A stretch of 64,000 nucleotides of DNA from Crossaster papposus (GCA_037893245.1 JBAIAA010000258.1:1984001-2048000), one strand, 5' to 3'; positions 40,772 to 52,122 are shown, counted from the first letter of the stretch. The notes: a model not told the origin generated them from the letters alone. Numbers and translations are program-made.

Positions 40772-40933
40772 ATAAATGAGAACTACTTATCTCAAAACAA
40801 ACTCTACAAATTCTACACAACTCACTTGGTTGATAAATTCTATAAAACAGAAAACTCTTAAAGCGAAAATCGTACAAACACTCGTCAAAAGGCGAGAGCA
40901 AAAATATTTGCTTCTGCACGATGCCGTCGCTAA

Positions 40934-41079
40934 GAAAAAAGAGGAAGTATAATGGCGGACTCATGACGTAGTATAATGGGTAGGCCCCCGAGAGGGCGCT
41001 CGGTGGTTGATTAAATCTTTTAGCGTTTGAGCCTCCTGTCGGCTGAATAAATATGCATACGTAGTAGCTATTTGGGTAA
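40934..41079 (-). repeat. DIRS inverted terminal repeat (5' side of element)
   Basis: Inverse of 29431-29578; the tip to 41095 is specific to this end. Confidence 0.9.
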
Positions 41080-41095
41080 GTGAATGAAGTAGACT

Positions 41096-41681
41096 TGACA
41101 GTATCGAATTATTGTAAAAGGAAGCCAATTTGAAGTTAATGTGTGACAGCTCTAGAATTGTAGTTCGTTGACATTCTAACGATTTTTTTTCGATCGATTT
41201 GTTAAATTTTAGGCGGGCGGAATGATCGCGATTGGTGACATGTTACGTTAACGTTAACCAATGACATGCAATACACGTGACTGCCGACTATAAAATGCAC
41301 AAAAACTATCTTACCTTCCAGCATGTTTGAAAGAATGCGGATAAATCACCAGCACAATTTTGTTTCACACTCGAGAGTAAATAAAACAAACATTTCACTA
41401 CTATTCTGTGTTGAAACATCTAAAACGTGCATGACGAACTCGTTTAACGCGCGCGTGACGCAGACTATTTTGGTGCACAAACTTGGGCTTGAAAACTGCG
41501 TCGCTAGCTGCGTGCGTGTGCACGCGCGCATGGTAAACCGCGCAGATAGATTAAATTTTCATTGCGTAGGAACGTTTATGACGAAAATGTTTTGCGCATG
41601 AGCAACAGTGACTGCTTTAAACACTTAAGTTAAGTGGAGCACTAAGATAAGTGGGTTGCTTAGATCTTTTGTGAATACCAA
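41096..41681. mobile_element. Middle piece of the split inverted-repeat element
   Basis: Continues the element broken at 29394. It ends with CACTTAAGTTAAGTGG and TTTTGTGAATACC, matching subterminal motifs of the outer ends. The frame at 41323-41601 is unsupported. Otherwise non-coding. Confidence 0.55.
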
Positions 41682-44379
41682 GGCTGTTTTCCAAACCCCC
41701 GGCTTTGGCTTCGTCTTCGGCTTCGTCTCCATTCCGCCATTTTGAAGCCCATACCAAATGGAGGCTTTGGCTTTGGCTTCATCAAGAGGCTCCGTTTTTG
41801 GCTAAATTATGAAGCCTGCCGAGGAGGTGACTTCGTGGAGGCTTCGTGACGTATTGTCACGTGATACAAGCCACAAAATCATCACAAACAAAAAAGTTTG
41901 CGACGGCCGCCATTGTTTTCGCGGTGTGTCTGCCGTTTGCAAGGAAGTTTTCACCGACAATTCACTGGTAAGTAGTAATGATTTTGTTAAAAGAAATTTA
42001 CCAACTCAAATGAAAATGTTACGTGTAACCATGAAGATAATCATACTATCTATAGGACCTAGAACAACATTTCTAACCCTAACGTTATGCTACCGTTTTT
42101 TCGACGAAAGTTTCAATTCCAACTAGTCCAACCAACTTCCATGCAAACCCGCACTAGTCAAGCTGCCTGGTTATACATGTAAATAAAGGCAGTGGGACAG
42201 TGGCTATTGTTATGGCAGTCGGCCTTCTGGCTTCTTTTGACCCGAAACTATTGATCATAACGAGTTTCCACAAGTCGGTATGGTTATATAAGGGCATGTT
42301 ATACAGGGTGTAGCCTAACGTTAGGCATTGATTTATTCGCAATTTCTGTTTAATTTACTAGATCATAGATGGAGAAGTCGGCACCCATTCTGAGAATCGC
42401 ACGGCATGCCGTAACAATAGCCAGTTTAACTGAGCGCATTGCCACACCTCGTTGTCACATGCATGTTAATACAAATAATAAGTGAAAATAGTTTCATATT
42501 CAATACCAGAATCTGAGTTAGGCTAGGCCTACAAAAATGGAAATATTGCTGGAGATTTAGAAAGAATGTAGCTCACAAATTTCACCTCTAAATCTCAACA
42601 TGTCACAAGCTTTAGAGCTGGAAGCTGGAAGGAAAAGGGGTTATTTTGGAAATTAACAACTAATTTCTTTTTGAAATAGAAGTATACTTTTATTGTGTTT
42701 TGATTAAATTGATTAGTTTCTATCATAAGCAGAATCTGTACTAGATGACGCAAAATAAACCAAATATTTGCTGCTTAAACTGAACGAGCCATAAACCAAT
42801 TTGGTGATCCCTGTGGAGCATTTCCTCAGGAGAAAAACACAATGTCTTGTTTGGGAGGCAAATTTGTTTGCACCAACACCACCGCTTGAAGCATTAAGTG
42901 TTTGTGTATACCTAACTTGCTATTTTGTCCTAGACCTTCACCATTCTTAATTCTGCTTTTGTTTATTTTCTTGATGGTTCTTAATAGGTTCTGAGGATAT
43001 TCAGAATTCAAGCACAGGTAAACTCCATCGTTGACTTTCTACACCACCATGGATTGTGTGCACTAGGAAAGATGGGCAGCTCATTTTCTTCCCACTACTT
43101 ATTTCTAGCAGTGGAGGAAGGTTCATTCTCCAATACAAGCCTCTCCAAGTCCATCAGCCAAAAGAGGGAGAATCTCAATTTATGCTTGCCAGCCGTGTTG
43201 TTATAAAGGATCTTTGACAATATAGAGACTAATTGCACAGGTATATTCTGAACAATCAAAGCTAAAGATCTGTACTGAGTGAGCTCACATAATTATTTGC
43301 TCCCCTAAATCTCCGAATTTTGAAGAAAAACTATTCACTCCCTATTTATGTTGTTTGTAAACACTGGAACAGCATGGAATTATTGGAACAGGTCCTGGTC
43401 AACTTAACTCAACTCTCTTATTTATAATGCCTATGCCTGCACTACAAATGACAGTTGGTATTTGTTTATATGCTGGGGAAAATTATATTTCAAATAATCA
43501 ATTGTCAGCAGTAGAAAGTCTTAAAGTATAAAATGTAGGCCTGACAATAATAATGTTAATAATAAAGTGCAAACGTTATGTACATAAATTTAAATGCACT
43601 GTAAAATGATAAAACCAGATTCATTAAAATATTAAAAGGCAAAAATCTATGTACATCACAAACTACTATTACATCAAGGAAAACAACATGATTTTAAGAA
43701 AGGAGTACAATTTTTACAACATATCAATCAAAAGCGATTTCAAAAAGGTTGGTTTTGAGCAGCCTCTATTTGAGGCCTCAATCTATTTTTAAAACAAACC
43801 TAATCCTGGCATGTCTTTAAATTTGTGAAAACTTACTTCAAAGGAGCTATTATTGTTTTAGAATGGTACTGGTGGTAGGGGGTTTCAATAATATATATTC
43901 CCAAAAGTCACAGCAAAGGATACATTAAAATTTCAAACTTTTAATATTTTGTTGTTAATTTTTTAATTTAACATTGTGATTTTTTTTTGCAGTTTTGTCT
44001 TTTAAATTATCTATGTGAGCACTTATTTTTTAATTATATTCTCAATTTAATCTTTTGTTTAGTTTTATATTGAATGATTTGTAATTATGTTGCCCTGTCT
44101 TAATCTAAATGTTTATTTTTCCATGTTGTTTGCCAAATAAACCATCAGTAATAAATAATACATGGTTGACAATTCTTTGCCGAAAAGTACATATTTATTT
44201 CCTTGAAAGACGGACACAGCATATTAAAGGAGTGCATCTTACTTTTAGATCGAATCTGCAGATCAAATCGTAAAAAAAAGAATTACAAGGTCTCTTCCCG
44301 AAGTAAAAGCAGATTCCGTTTTTAGCAATAGCGATGCAAACAAAGTATTTTGAATAAGGCATTGGCCTGGCACTTGCAA

Positions 44380-44380
44380 C

Positions 44381-44401
<21 letters not shown>
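44380..44401. repeat. C22 run followed by poly-A
   Basis: 22 C at 44380-44401 and about 14 A immediately after. Confidence 0.95.
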
Positions 44402-44411
<10 letters not shown>

Positions 44412-44671
44412 AAAAACACAAAAAAAACCCAAAAGTGTGGTTTTTTTAATGGAAATATTTAAATTGTGCCCAAAATAAAACCTTTTCCAGAGGTCTACAG
44501 ACGCGGTTACGAAAAGGGGAAAAGACAGATTTTGGTTGAGTGAATAAATGGCATATACATGTACATACAAGTTTACATTTATTCCTTGATACGTCTATTG
44601 TCCCCGTAGTGAAAGCAGGCGCAAAATAATATTGCTTCAGCCGTTCATTAGCGATGTTTCCATCCCTAATA

Positions 44672-45523
44672 ATAATAATAATAACAGGCATTTATACTGC
44701 GCTTTTCCAAAACATGATCAAAGCGCATAACAAAAGAAAGGATAAATTAAAACAAACTAGAACAAAATTTAAATCTACTATTTAGGAAAAAGATAAGTTT
44801 TAAGTTTACTCTTAAATGTAACAACACAAGTAGAGTCACGGACACTAATTGGGAGACTGTTCCAAAGTTCAGCAGCAGAGTGTGAGAAGGCGTGTTTGCC
44901 ATAAGATAAACTTGAGTTTTGAGTGTTAAGCCGAGTTCTATCGGAAGAAGAACGGAGTCCTTGACGATTGCTTTGGTGAAGATGAAACATATCAGAGAGA
45001 TAAGGTGGGGCAATGTCCTTCAAACATTTAAAAACATATAGAAGAGTTTTGAACTTGATGCGTTTCTCCATGGGTAGCCAGTGTAGTTTAGCAAGTAAGG
45101 GGGATCCATGAGCTCTCCAACAGTTAACAGTGAGAACAAGTTTGGCAGCTCTGTATTGGATACTGGTGAGGCGTTTAAGATGTGCTTTGGTGATTCCAGA
45201 TAACAGGGAGTTACAATAGTCGAGACGGGAAGTGACAAGACAGCGAACCACATGGTGACAAGTATCATGATCAATGTATTTTCGAATCCTTGCAATGTTG
45301 CGCAGATGGAAGTTAGTAGAGCTACATACTGAATTAACTTGAGATGACATTGACATGACAGGGTCAAACATGACACCCAAATTCCGAATATTAGTTGAGG
45401 GGGTTACCCTAGAATTTCCAATGTTAAGAGAAACATCTTTAACATGTGACAAGTTGTTCTTAGAGGCAGCAACAAAGAACTCTGTTTTCTCAGCATTCAG
45501 TTTCAATTTGTTTGTGTGCATCC
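44672..45523 (-). pseudogene. 5'-truncated L2/CR1-type LINE, RT C-terminus
   Basis: A minus-strand open frame (45521-44778) gives the C-terminal third of a non-LTR reverse transcriptase: LNAEKTEF, LGVMFDPVMSM, the SRLDYCNSLLSGI box, AAKLVL, HWLPMEKRIKFKTL and a final FKSKLKTYLF. The catalytic RT core and endonuclease are absent. The 3' end is a short (ATT)n-type tract at 44670-44690, typical of L2-like tails. Truncation at the 5' end is the normal result of target-primed insertion. The remaining frame has no stop, so it is fairly young. It lies inside the GGCTTCG element. Confidence 0.85.
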
Positions 45524-45720
45524 CTAGGCCGGTAACTCAACGGAATGTAACGAAGCATCACGAATGGCATAGAGTCGCTAGTCGAAGCCAGCCGAAGCCT
45601 CCCGAAGCCTCGGTGTTCCAAAACTTTTAGGCTTGTCGCGGAGCCTCATGAAGACGAAGCCTCATAAATTGAAGCCGGAGCCGAAGCCAAAGCCGAAGCC
45701 TGGAGGTTTGGAAAAGGGCC

Positions 45721-45812
45721 CAAATTAAGCGCGGCACTTAAGTTAGCAGGGTGCTTAGATTTAGGTATGACTTAAGTATTCTCCTAAGTTTAAGTTTTGT
45801 GAATACGGCCCC
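45721..45812. mobile_element. Right piece of the split inverted-repeat element
   Basis: Ends GTTTTGTGAATACGGCCCC, exact inverse of 29127-29145. Confidence 0.75.
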
Positions 45813-46008
45813 AGCACTGTACATGTACATAGCAACGGGTTAACGTTAACAGACGACACGCGCATTTGAAAAATTCCACGCGTATAGATACAAACGTTCT
45901 ACGCGTACATTTATAGCGCGCAGTATCAAGATTTGACGCGTCCTTGTTACAAGTTACCGTAGGACTATTGCTTTCGGCCTATCATTGGCTTACATGATGC
46001 TTGAATAA

Positions 46009-46499
46009 GGCCGTGTCCGAAACGAGTGTCTAGAGCTACGGTACAGCTACAGCTACGTCTACGTAGGCGCTAAGGCAAATGGAATTCGGACGCGGCTACA
46101 GTAGAGCCTACGGCTAGTTATTGCGCCCCCAAGCGATGCTTGAATTAGTGTTTGCAAAATTACGATGTAAGAATTTACAACAATAATCGTCTGCTAGATG
46201 TTACGCAATGTTTGTTTACAGCAAGTCAAAATACCTGATGATATTGACGTATTTGTCGATCTGTTAGTTTCAATTCAATGCACTATAATTGAAAAATAAA
46301 CGAAAATTTGCTCCAAAATTAACGTTAGTGCTGCCGCCATTTTGTTTTGCATGAGCTAGACAACTTCTTTTACGGCTAGATTTTTGTGACGTTGTAGCCG
46401 TAGCTGTAGCTCTAGGCGGAATTTCGGACAGCGCTACAAAATGGCCGCCGTAGACAATAGACCTAGCCGTAGCTCTAGACACCCGTTTCGGACACGGCC
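46009..46499. mobile_element. Harbinger-type MITE with TAA target duplication
   Basis: Arms of about 35 bp start GGCCGTGTCCGAAACG and differ at one or two bases. TAA flanks both sides (46006-46008, 46500-46502). CTACGGCTA-type motifs repeat inside. 491 bp, non-coding. The TAA duplication fits PIF/Harbinger mobilisation. Confidence 0.8.
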
Positions 46500-46502
46500 T
46501 AA

Positions 46503-47880
46503 TGATGGTTTAGGGAATATTTATTCGCTTCTTCTTGAAAGCCGGTCAATTATTACAAAATCATGCCCTCCTCGTGATTGAGTCTCGACCAATCAGAAGC
46601 CATCAACTCTCCTAGGTATTTATTAAATGTAAATAAAAGCCGTGTTTCCGTTAAGAAATCGTACGCCGTGTATTTGCGCATATGAATTCCTTTCAGTAAA
46701 TAATGTTCAGTCAGTGGAGCGGTTTAAATCGTCGCCTTGTGTCAATTCTCATTTGTATGCATTGACATAGAGTATACGTGACTTCCGCCCCCCCCCCCCC
46801 CCCCCCCCCACACACACACCCACACACACAAGTGGGTAAATGCCGTCAATAGGGGACGGGGCATTGTCCGACCGTCTTCCCTCTTTTGTTTGCACTAACG
46901 TTTTCGGATGATCGCCATAGGATTTGCACACGAGTCTGAATCGGGGACCTTTGCGGAATAGGGGACCCCATTGTTCCCTTTGTCCTACGTCCCCTATTTC
47001 AATCAAAAACAAACTCACGTGAAGGCCGTGTATCCACCTGGAACACTCCATTGTTGAAATAGGTATGATCCTATGCAAATAGAGCCTTAATTTAAACATA
47101 GAATAAAAGGAGTATCGAATAAAAATGATTCAAATGTAAACAATTCGTTAGAATTGAAAGAATAAACTTCCATTTGATATGGGCTAAACACATGGATGGC
47201 GTATAAACAGAAACGTGTGCACAGCTTATTAAGAGGGTGACGTCGTTCGCGTGTTTGTGCACCCCCTGTGAACAATTGTACGATCTATTTCCATGCACAT
47301 GGTCATTTCCAGCGCCGCAACATTTTTAACGCGTTTTTCTCACTGATCTCTACAAACTGGATAGGTCGAGCGTAACCGCGCTAGCAGACAAATTATGTGC
47401 TTACCCTGTAAGCACATAATCCTTAATTACAGGTTGTACGCATGCATGCTCATAGACCAACATTTCTCGCTAACGCGTGAAATACGTTTACCGTAAGCAC
47501 CGAAATTTCTGCTATAGTAAGCAGGGTTTTTTCGCTAACGGTAAGCCGAGCCACGAAATAGGGCCCAGTGGTTTTTCTAGGTTAAATTTTAAAAAGTTTT
47601 GTACCTCAGATTCCCTCTAAAGTTTCAGATGTTGTTAGTTATTTATTAATCTTAACTTTCTTCAAGTTTTACGGGGATAAAGCAAGTATATAAAACTTGC
47701 CAAATATTGCAGAAGGTCGATTATCAATTGTACAGCTCAAAACGTGTGTATTTAAATGGCGACTCCTCAGCTCGGTCACTGATTTCGTTGAATGAGTCGC
47801 GGGATCTCGTTGGTCAAATTTTTTGGATTTTGCAGTGCTACTTGTAGTCTTGGTTCCAAGGCCTTCGTGTTGTTTATTCC
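46503..47880. other. Gene-free stretch with a C22 run
   Basis: C22 at 46788-46809 followed by a CA-rich tract. A 12-bp-arm hairpin (ATTATGTGCTTA) lies near 47391-47420. No coding family is recognised; frames at 46749-47298 depend on the C-run. Confidence 0.45.
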
Positions 47881-48906
47881 GTTTCCACGAAGTAGCACTG
47901 AGTTGTATGTGCGCGCACTGTACGGTTTTCTGCAGTTTTCGTTTTCACGAAGTAGCACTGATAATATCTTTGTGTACGTGCACTGTACGGATTTTCTGCA
48001 GATTTCGTTTTCACGAAGTAACACTCTTCTTAAATCTTTAATTAATTCGTAATTAATTAACCCATGGAAACATAAGTAACACATTCACGACGTTTTAATG
48101 TAGTACTTTATATAAATCCCAAACAGGTTTTCAATTCACATTTTATTTGCGGGATAATAACTTGCCAACATTCAAACGCGTTTATCTTCAAATCAAAACT
48201 ATTCGCTGTGTGTACATGAGTGCTACTTCGTGGTGTCGGTGACGATATGTACATGTATAGTCCATCTGCAAAATAATAAGCATCTTGTTGACATAAATGT
48301 GCAACTATTGAAAGACCCTATTGTTATTTGGATCGACGCAGGCCATGGTAACCACGGAGCCAAAAGTGGTAGGTCTAATTTGCCTTCAAAGGTAGAATAG
48401 GCCTACACCATTGCAGATATCGACAAATTTTACCACCAAATTATTAGGAAATATATTACTTTTATTTGAAAGTAAATAACAATTGTATACATCCATCAAA
48501 ATAATTGCGCTAGATATTCTGTATTTGTTCCAATTTTATTTATTTTTTATTTAAAAAAAATCACCATCGCCGGACGGCGATCACGAAAAAACCAAGAACA
48601 ACATCAGAACAACTGCCCGACGCCGGTGGATTGTAACACTTTAGACAGGTCAGTTAAACGATATTTACTATAAAATACAACTCCCAAAACCACCCATTCA
48701 TAATAATTCAAGCAATTACCAATAGTGTGTCCTACCTTTAATGCATGTCAACCATTCAGTTATTGATGAAGACCTTGAAATGTAAGGGTTGTGGGAGTCC
48801 TTCGTGGGAGTCCTTGATGCATTGCACATCTAGTGCAGGAAAGATGGCATTTTCTTAATTTGGAATGGTTAAATATAAACAATAATTTGGGGAAAATGTT
48901 AATTTG
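47881..48906. repeat. Recent 1-kb duplication, copy 2
   Basis: Nearly identical to 27598-28620, in the same orientation, about 20 kb away. Contains two and a half iteron repeats, one TIR, and the MITE at 48387-48740. Confidence 0.9.
48387..48740. mobile_element. MITE family 'AAAGGTAG', copy 3
   Basis: Carried within the 1-kb duplication; near-identical to copy 2. Confidence 0.75.
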
Positions 48907-48941
48907 AATATCCTGGGAAGAAGAATATCCTGGGAAAAACA

Positions 48942-49046
48942 CAGGGACTGAAAACCCAATCCACATATTGACCCAGGCCAGTTTTGAACCCGGGTCATAG
49001 TAGTGGAAGGTGAGAAAAGAACCGTTATGCCAACCTGACTCCCCTA
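48942..49046 (-). repeat. tRNA-derived SINE, copy 2
   Basis: Same family as 10216-10320. The B box GGTTCAAAACT is slightly decayed. It begins 36 bases after the end of the 1-kb duplication. Confidence 0.72.
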
Positions 49047-49459
49047 CAATGTCCATCAACACAGCAAATCATGGCTGCCTCGGCGTTTATTTGTGACTGC
49101 GGGTGCAGAGGTATGTCTCGTTCGTGTTTAAATTCGTGATGAGTGAAACCACTTTAACGGAGTCAGACAAACTTTAATACCCATCGTACTGGCGCGGGGT
49201 TATTTTTAACGAAACTCGATCTGAGGCGGGTTCAGGCCGATAGTACCGGGAAGCACAACCACGCATTTCCGGCCATGCTGGCTGCTGACAGACATTTTCG
49301 GCGTTGCTCGTGGCGTGTTTATGCGTCTGGGAAAAAAGTTGCGTGTTTATATACGTCATCCGGCGCGAACTAGTTAATGACGGGGTTTTCTAGTTTCAAT
49401 TAAATATTCTGTACTCGCATCTTGTTGTAAATTCATAGCAACAGACTTCCTTCTTGGTG

Positions 49460-49504
49460 ATAAAATCAAACCATCTCACTTGGGGTGAGATGGCCTGATT
49501 TTAT
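49460..49504. ncRNA. Hairpin with 20-bp arms (possible structured RNA)
   Basis: Left arm ATAAAATCAAACCATCTCAC and right arm GTGAGATGGCCTGATTTTAT pair at 18 of 20 positions around about 5 bases. The loop is too small for a typical animal pre-miRNA, so a MITE relic is also possible. Confidence 0.25.
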
Positions 49505-49578
49505 TCTTCCAAAAAGCCATGTCACAGAGAACCAGGCTGGGGGATATCTGATACAGTATATGAAGACGGCGTCACCCC

Positions 49579-49785
49579 ATCTTTGGGCATGTTCGTCGAC
49601 TGCCAAGTAACATCATAGCACACGCTGCCCTCAAGCTGGTCGTCGATGTTTCGGCAGGAGCCAAGCCTGATCCTGGTTGGTCACGACCACGCGACCGACC
49701 CAGAAATACCTGGGTCCGACAGCTTGTTGTCGACAACGCTCTGTCAGCCCTCGACCTGTATGGCACACCTCAACTAATCGACTAG
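49579..49785 (+). pseudogene. LINE reverse-transcriptase C-terminal fragment (GRPR-W type)
   Basis: 69 codons give FGHVRRLP, a central ALKLVVD stretch, then WSRPRDRPRNTWVRQLVVD and a stop. This is the well-conserved C-terminal tail of many non-LTR RT ORFs (FGHV ... RPxGRPRxTW). The RT core is absent. 'RDRPRNTW' replaces the usual RGRPRxTW. The fragment is isolated, between unrelated repeats. Confidence 0.75.
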
Positions 49786-50077
49786 ACTAGTGGCTCAACG
49801 TCCCGTAGCTGGATTTGGAGAATGGTGATGATGAGACTTCCAAAGGGGAAAAGCAAAATCACATTCATAACTACAGCAATGCAGTTAAAAACCTATATTA
49901 TTCGAATCTAGACTTTTTATGTTTTATTTTGATGCAGGTGTTTCTTGGGCCTCAACCCAGTGAAGGGATCCAAAATGGGACCCAAGAAACCGGTATAGTC
50001 CATCCTGGTGTACTAAAACTCGCCAAATCTATGAAAATCTTCGACATGATTGGGATTTGTGCCCATAAACGGAAGTG

Positions 50078-50212
50078 ATTTGCATATAATAGTGGCCGCG
50101 TGAGGTCGCTGTTTGCGCTGTATTTTTAAACTGCATCCAGCGCGTGGCGTACGTGGATTACCGCGTACGTACGTACGGACGGATAACATCGAACGCCTCG
50201 ACCAAGGCTACA
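50078..50212. repeat. Diverged single arm of a foldback repeat
   Basis: Shares TTTGCATA.AATAGTGGCCGCGTGAG, a GCGCG-G-CGT-CGTGGAT core and CC.AAGGCTA with 51985-52122, at lower identity. Confidence 0.6.
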
Positions 50213-50385
50213 TTCATATTAGATACAGTCTTCTACTTGGAGTACAATGTGCTACGAATTTCATTTTTGCAATTTCCATACAAATTCACACAAATTCACA
50301 AGTGATAAGGATCTCTCTAATGATGGTGCTTAAAACACATAAATTCCTACAATATTTGTCGTTCTGCTCTCACGACCAGTGGGCG

Positions 50386-50506
50386 TTAGGCCAAATAAAA
50401 AAAAAAACATGTTTAGCGTCACCGCCCGCTTCCTTTTTGGGGGCCGCCTCCTTTTTTTTTTTTTTTTTCTTTTTGAAAAAAATCATAAATTTGACAATTT
50501 TGGCAA

Positions 50507-50539
<33 letters not shown>

Positions 50540-50881
50540 TTTGTTTAAAGATAATAAAATTTTAAGATCGTATTTTATACTTTAGCATCACTGTGTACAT
50601 GCTCTGGAAATATTTTCTTTCCTTATAGGAAGTCTAGGGTGTGATGTGTAGTCGTGTACGGTGCATACTTGATCGACCCACATGAATTTGAATGTTTAAT
50701 CGTTGGTGAACCATGTTTTAATTTTAAATTGGAAGATAGGGTGTGACATGTTTACTGCATGACTCGAATTAAAGATGTGTCGGGCCATTTTGAAAAAAAA
50801 AAAAAAAAAAAAAAAGGGCCTCCTTCTTCCTTTAAAAAAAAGGGCATGACGCTAAACATGTTTTTTTTTTTTTTGGCCTTA
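50386..50881. mobile_element. MITE with A/T-run terminal inverted repeats
   Basis: Left end TTAGGCCAAATA(A)nCATGTTTAGCG is mirrored by CGCTAAACATG(T)nGGCCTTA at the right. Long T- and A-tracts lie inside. 496 bp with no coding signal. Confidence 0.7.
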
Positions 50882-50998
50882 TATAACCTTTTCAGGATGG
50901 TGTCAATTGAATATTTGGTATTTCTAAAACTTCATTATTTTTTGCTTTAATTCCAGATGTATAAAAATTATTGATTAAAAACAATTGATGCAGTAACG

Positions 50999-52122
50999 TA
51001 GCCTTGTGCAAGGCCTTCGTCGTTTATTTGTCCGAAATCCACGCCGCGCGCTGCAGTTTTATAGTTTAATAGCATACACAGTGCAAAAATACATCGCAAA
51101 CAGCGACCTCACGCGGCCACAATGCAAATCAACTGTATCCGACCGGAAGCCTTGTTTTATCCGGAGATGAAATCTTATGTTTTTCCTTATTTTGCGCTAT
51201 TTCTGACTTATTTCTAGCGCACGACCTCGTATGCTAAAACATAATTATAAGTATAGGTGCGGCTTATATGTGGAGTGACCAATTACACCTTGTTTAGTCC
51301 CAACGTCATGCAGCTACGTCATGCAGCTATAGGCTGAGCGTCGTCTGTCGTCCGAAAATCTGTCGTGTTGTTTGAATTCTGCAGCAGATACATTACCCCT
51401 TAAAGATTTTCGACCCGAGAAGCGGAAGAACTTAGAATCCTTTCTTCGTGGTAACGTTGTTTTCGTGGATTTACCGACAGGTTGTGGGTAATCCATCATT
51501 TTTCAGGCAGCCGGCCAAATTCTGCTCATAGCTAGCTGGCACAAAACCTATTTACGTTAGTTCATGTAGTTTTAACCATAACATTGTCAACATTCAAGCA
51601 AATACCCAGCAAAACGAGCGAAAATTTTACTGATAGGACAGTTCCAACCTACACGTGCAATTCCTCAAAAGCTTTCGTTAAAATCACTTTATATACGAAT
51701 CAACTTACAGTCCGATTGATTTCCGATATTTTGAGCACGCTGTATGTACTGTACATGTATATTGTACATGTACATATACATGTACATGTACACGTATCCA
51801 TGTACAAAGTACTCGTTTATAATACAAAAGCCATGTGCGTGCAGTTATGACCTTTCTCCGCTATCTAAATATGCATTTTCTACGCAACGATCGACCAATA
51901 ACAAAACGACTTTGAAGGTCAACTTGGGCTATTAGCATAATGAGCACCACCCCAAAACCTCACATGAATGGATGAAACAAGGCCTTCAGTCGGATACAGT
52001 TGATTTGCATAAATAGTGGCCGCGTGAGTTCGCCGTTCTCATAGCTGTGCTAATAAACTGTACAACTGCAGCGCGCGGCGTGGATTTTGGACAAATAACG
52101 ACGAAGGGCTTGCACAAGGCTA
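50999..52122. mobile_element. 1.1-kb foldback element with about 140-bp arms
   Basis: Arms 50999-51147 and 51985-52122 are inverted copies. Outer ends read GCCTTGTGCAAGGC, inner ends ATGCAAATCAACTGTATCCGA. The interior (51148-51984) is non-coding and includes a TGTACATG-rich patch at 51745-51800. Confidence 0.75.

Larger units (their letters stand above)
35803..40772. mobile_element. PIF/Harbinger DNA transposon, apparently complete
   Basis: Perfect 42-bp terminal inverted repeats (35804-35845, 40730-40771) begin GCGGTGGTCACATCTTACGG. One extra A lies at each outer edge, and TAA flanks both sides (35800-35802 and 40773-40775), the family's usual TWA target duplication. Inside are a DDE transposase on the plus strand and a convergent MADF/BESS-like gene on the minus strand. 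Dense CGTAGTTGACC-type motifs lie near both ends. It is inserted in the 5' region of the DIRS element. Confidence 0.9.
29394..41095 (-). mobile_element. DIRS1-like retrotransposon, apparently intact, with a Harbinger insertion
   Basis: On the minus strand the order is ITR, 5' region, Gag-like ORF, RT/RNase H/Dam-like ORF, tyrosine recombinase, internal complementary region, ITR. Inverted terminal repeats are 29431-29578 and 40934-41079. 29637-29737 equals the inverse of the right end joined to the left end, as in DIRS circles. All three ORFs are open, and adjacent ORFs overlap by about 170-180 bases. Without the 4.97-kb Harbinger DNA it is about 6.7 kb. No target duplication, as expected for this class. 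Confidence 0.9.
41682..45720. mobile_element. GGCTTCG-rich DNA element with imperfect TIRs
   Basis: Left end GGCTGTTTTCCAAACCCCC and right end the near-inverse TTTGGAAAAGGGCC. Inside each end lies a dense run of GGCTTCG/GAAGCC motifs. CAA at each flank may be a 3-bp target duplication. About 3.2 kb without the LINE. A possible first exon with donor CTGGTAAGT lies near 41960. No transposase is recognised. A 98-bp miniature relative is at 53931-54028. Confidence 0.65.

Noticed and set aside
49572-49766. Minus-strand frame at 49.6-49.8 kb
   Set aside because: The plus-strand reading is a clear LINE RT tail; the minus frame is its shadow.
50113-50950. Phe- and Lys-rich small proteins near 50.4-50.9 kb
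   Set aside because: Translations of T- and A-runs in a MITE.
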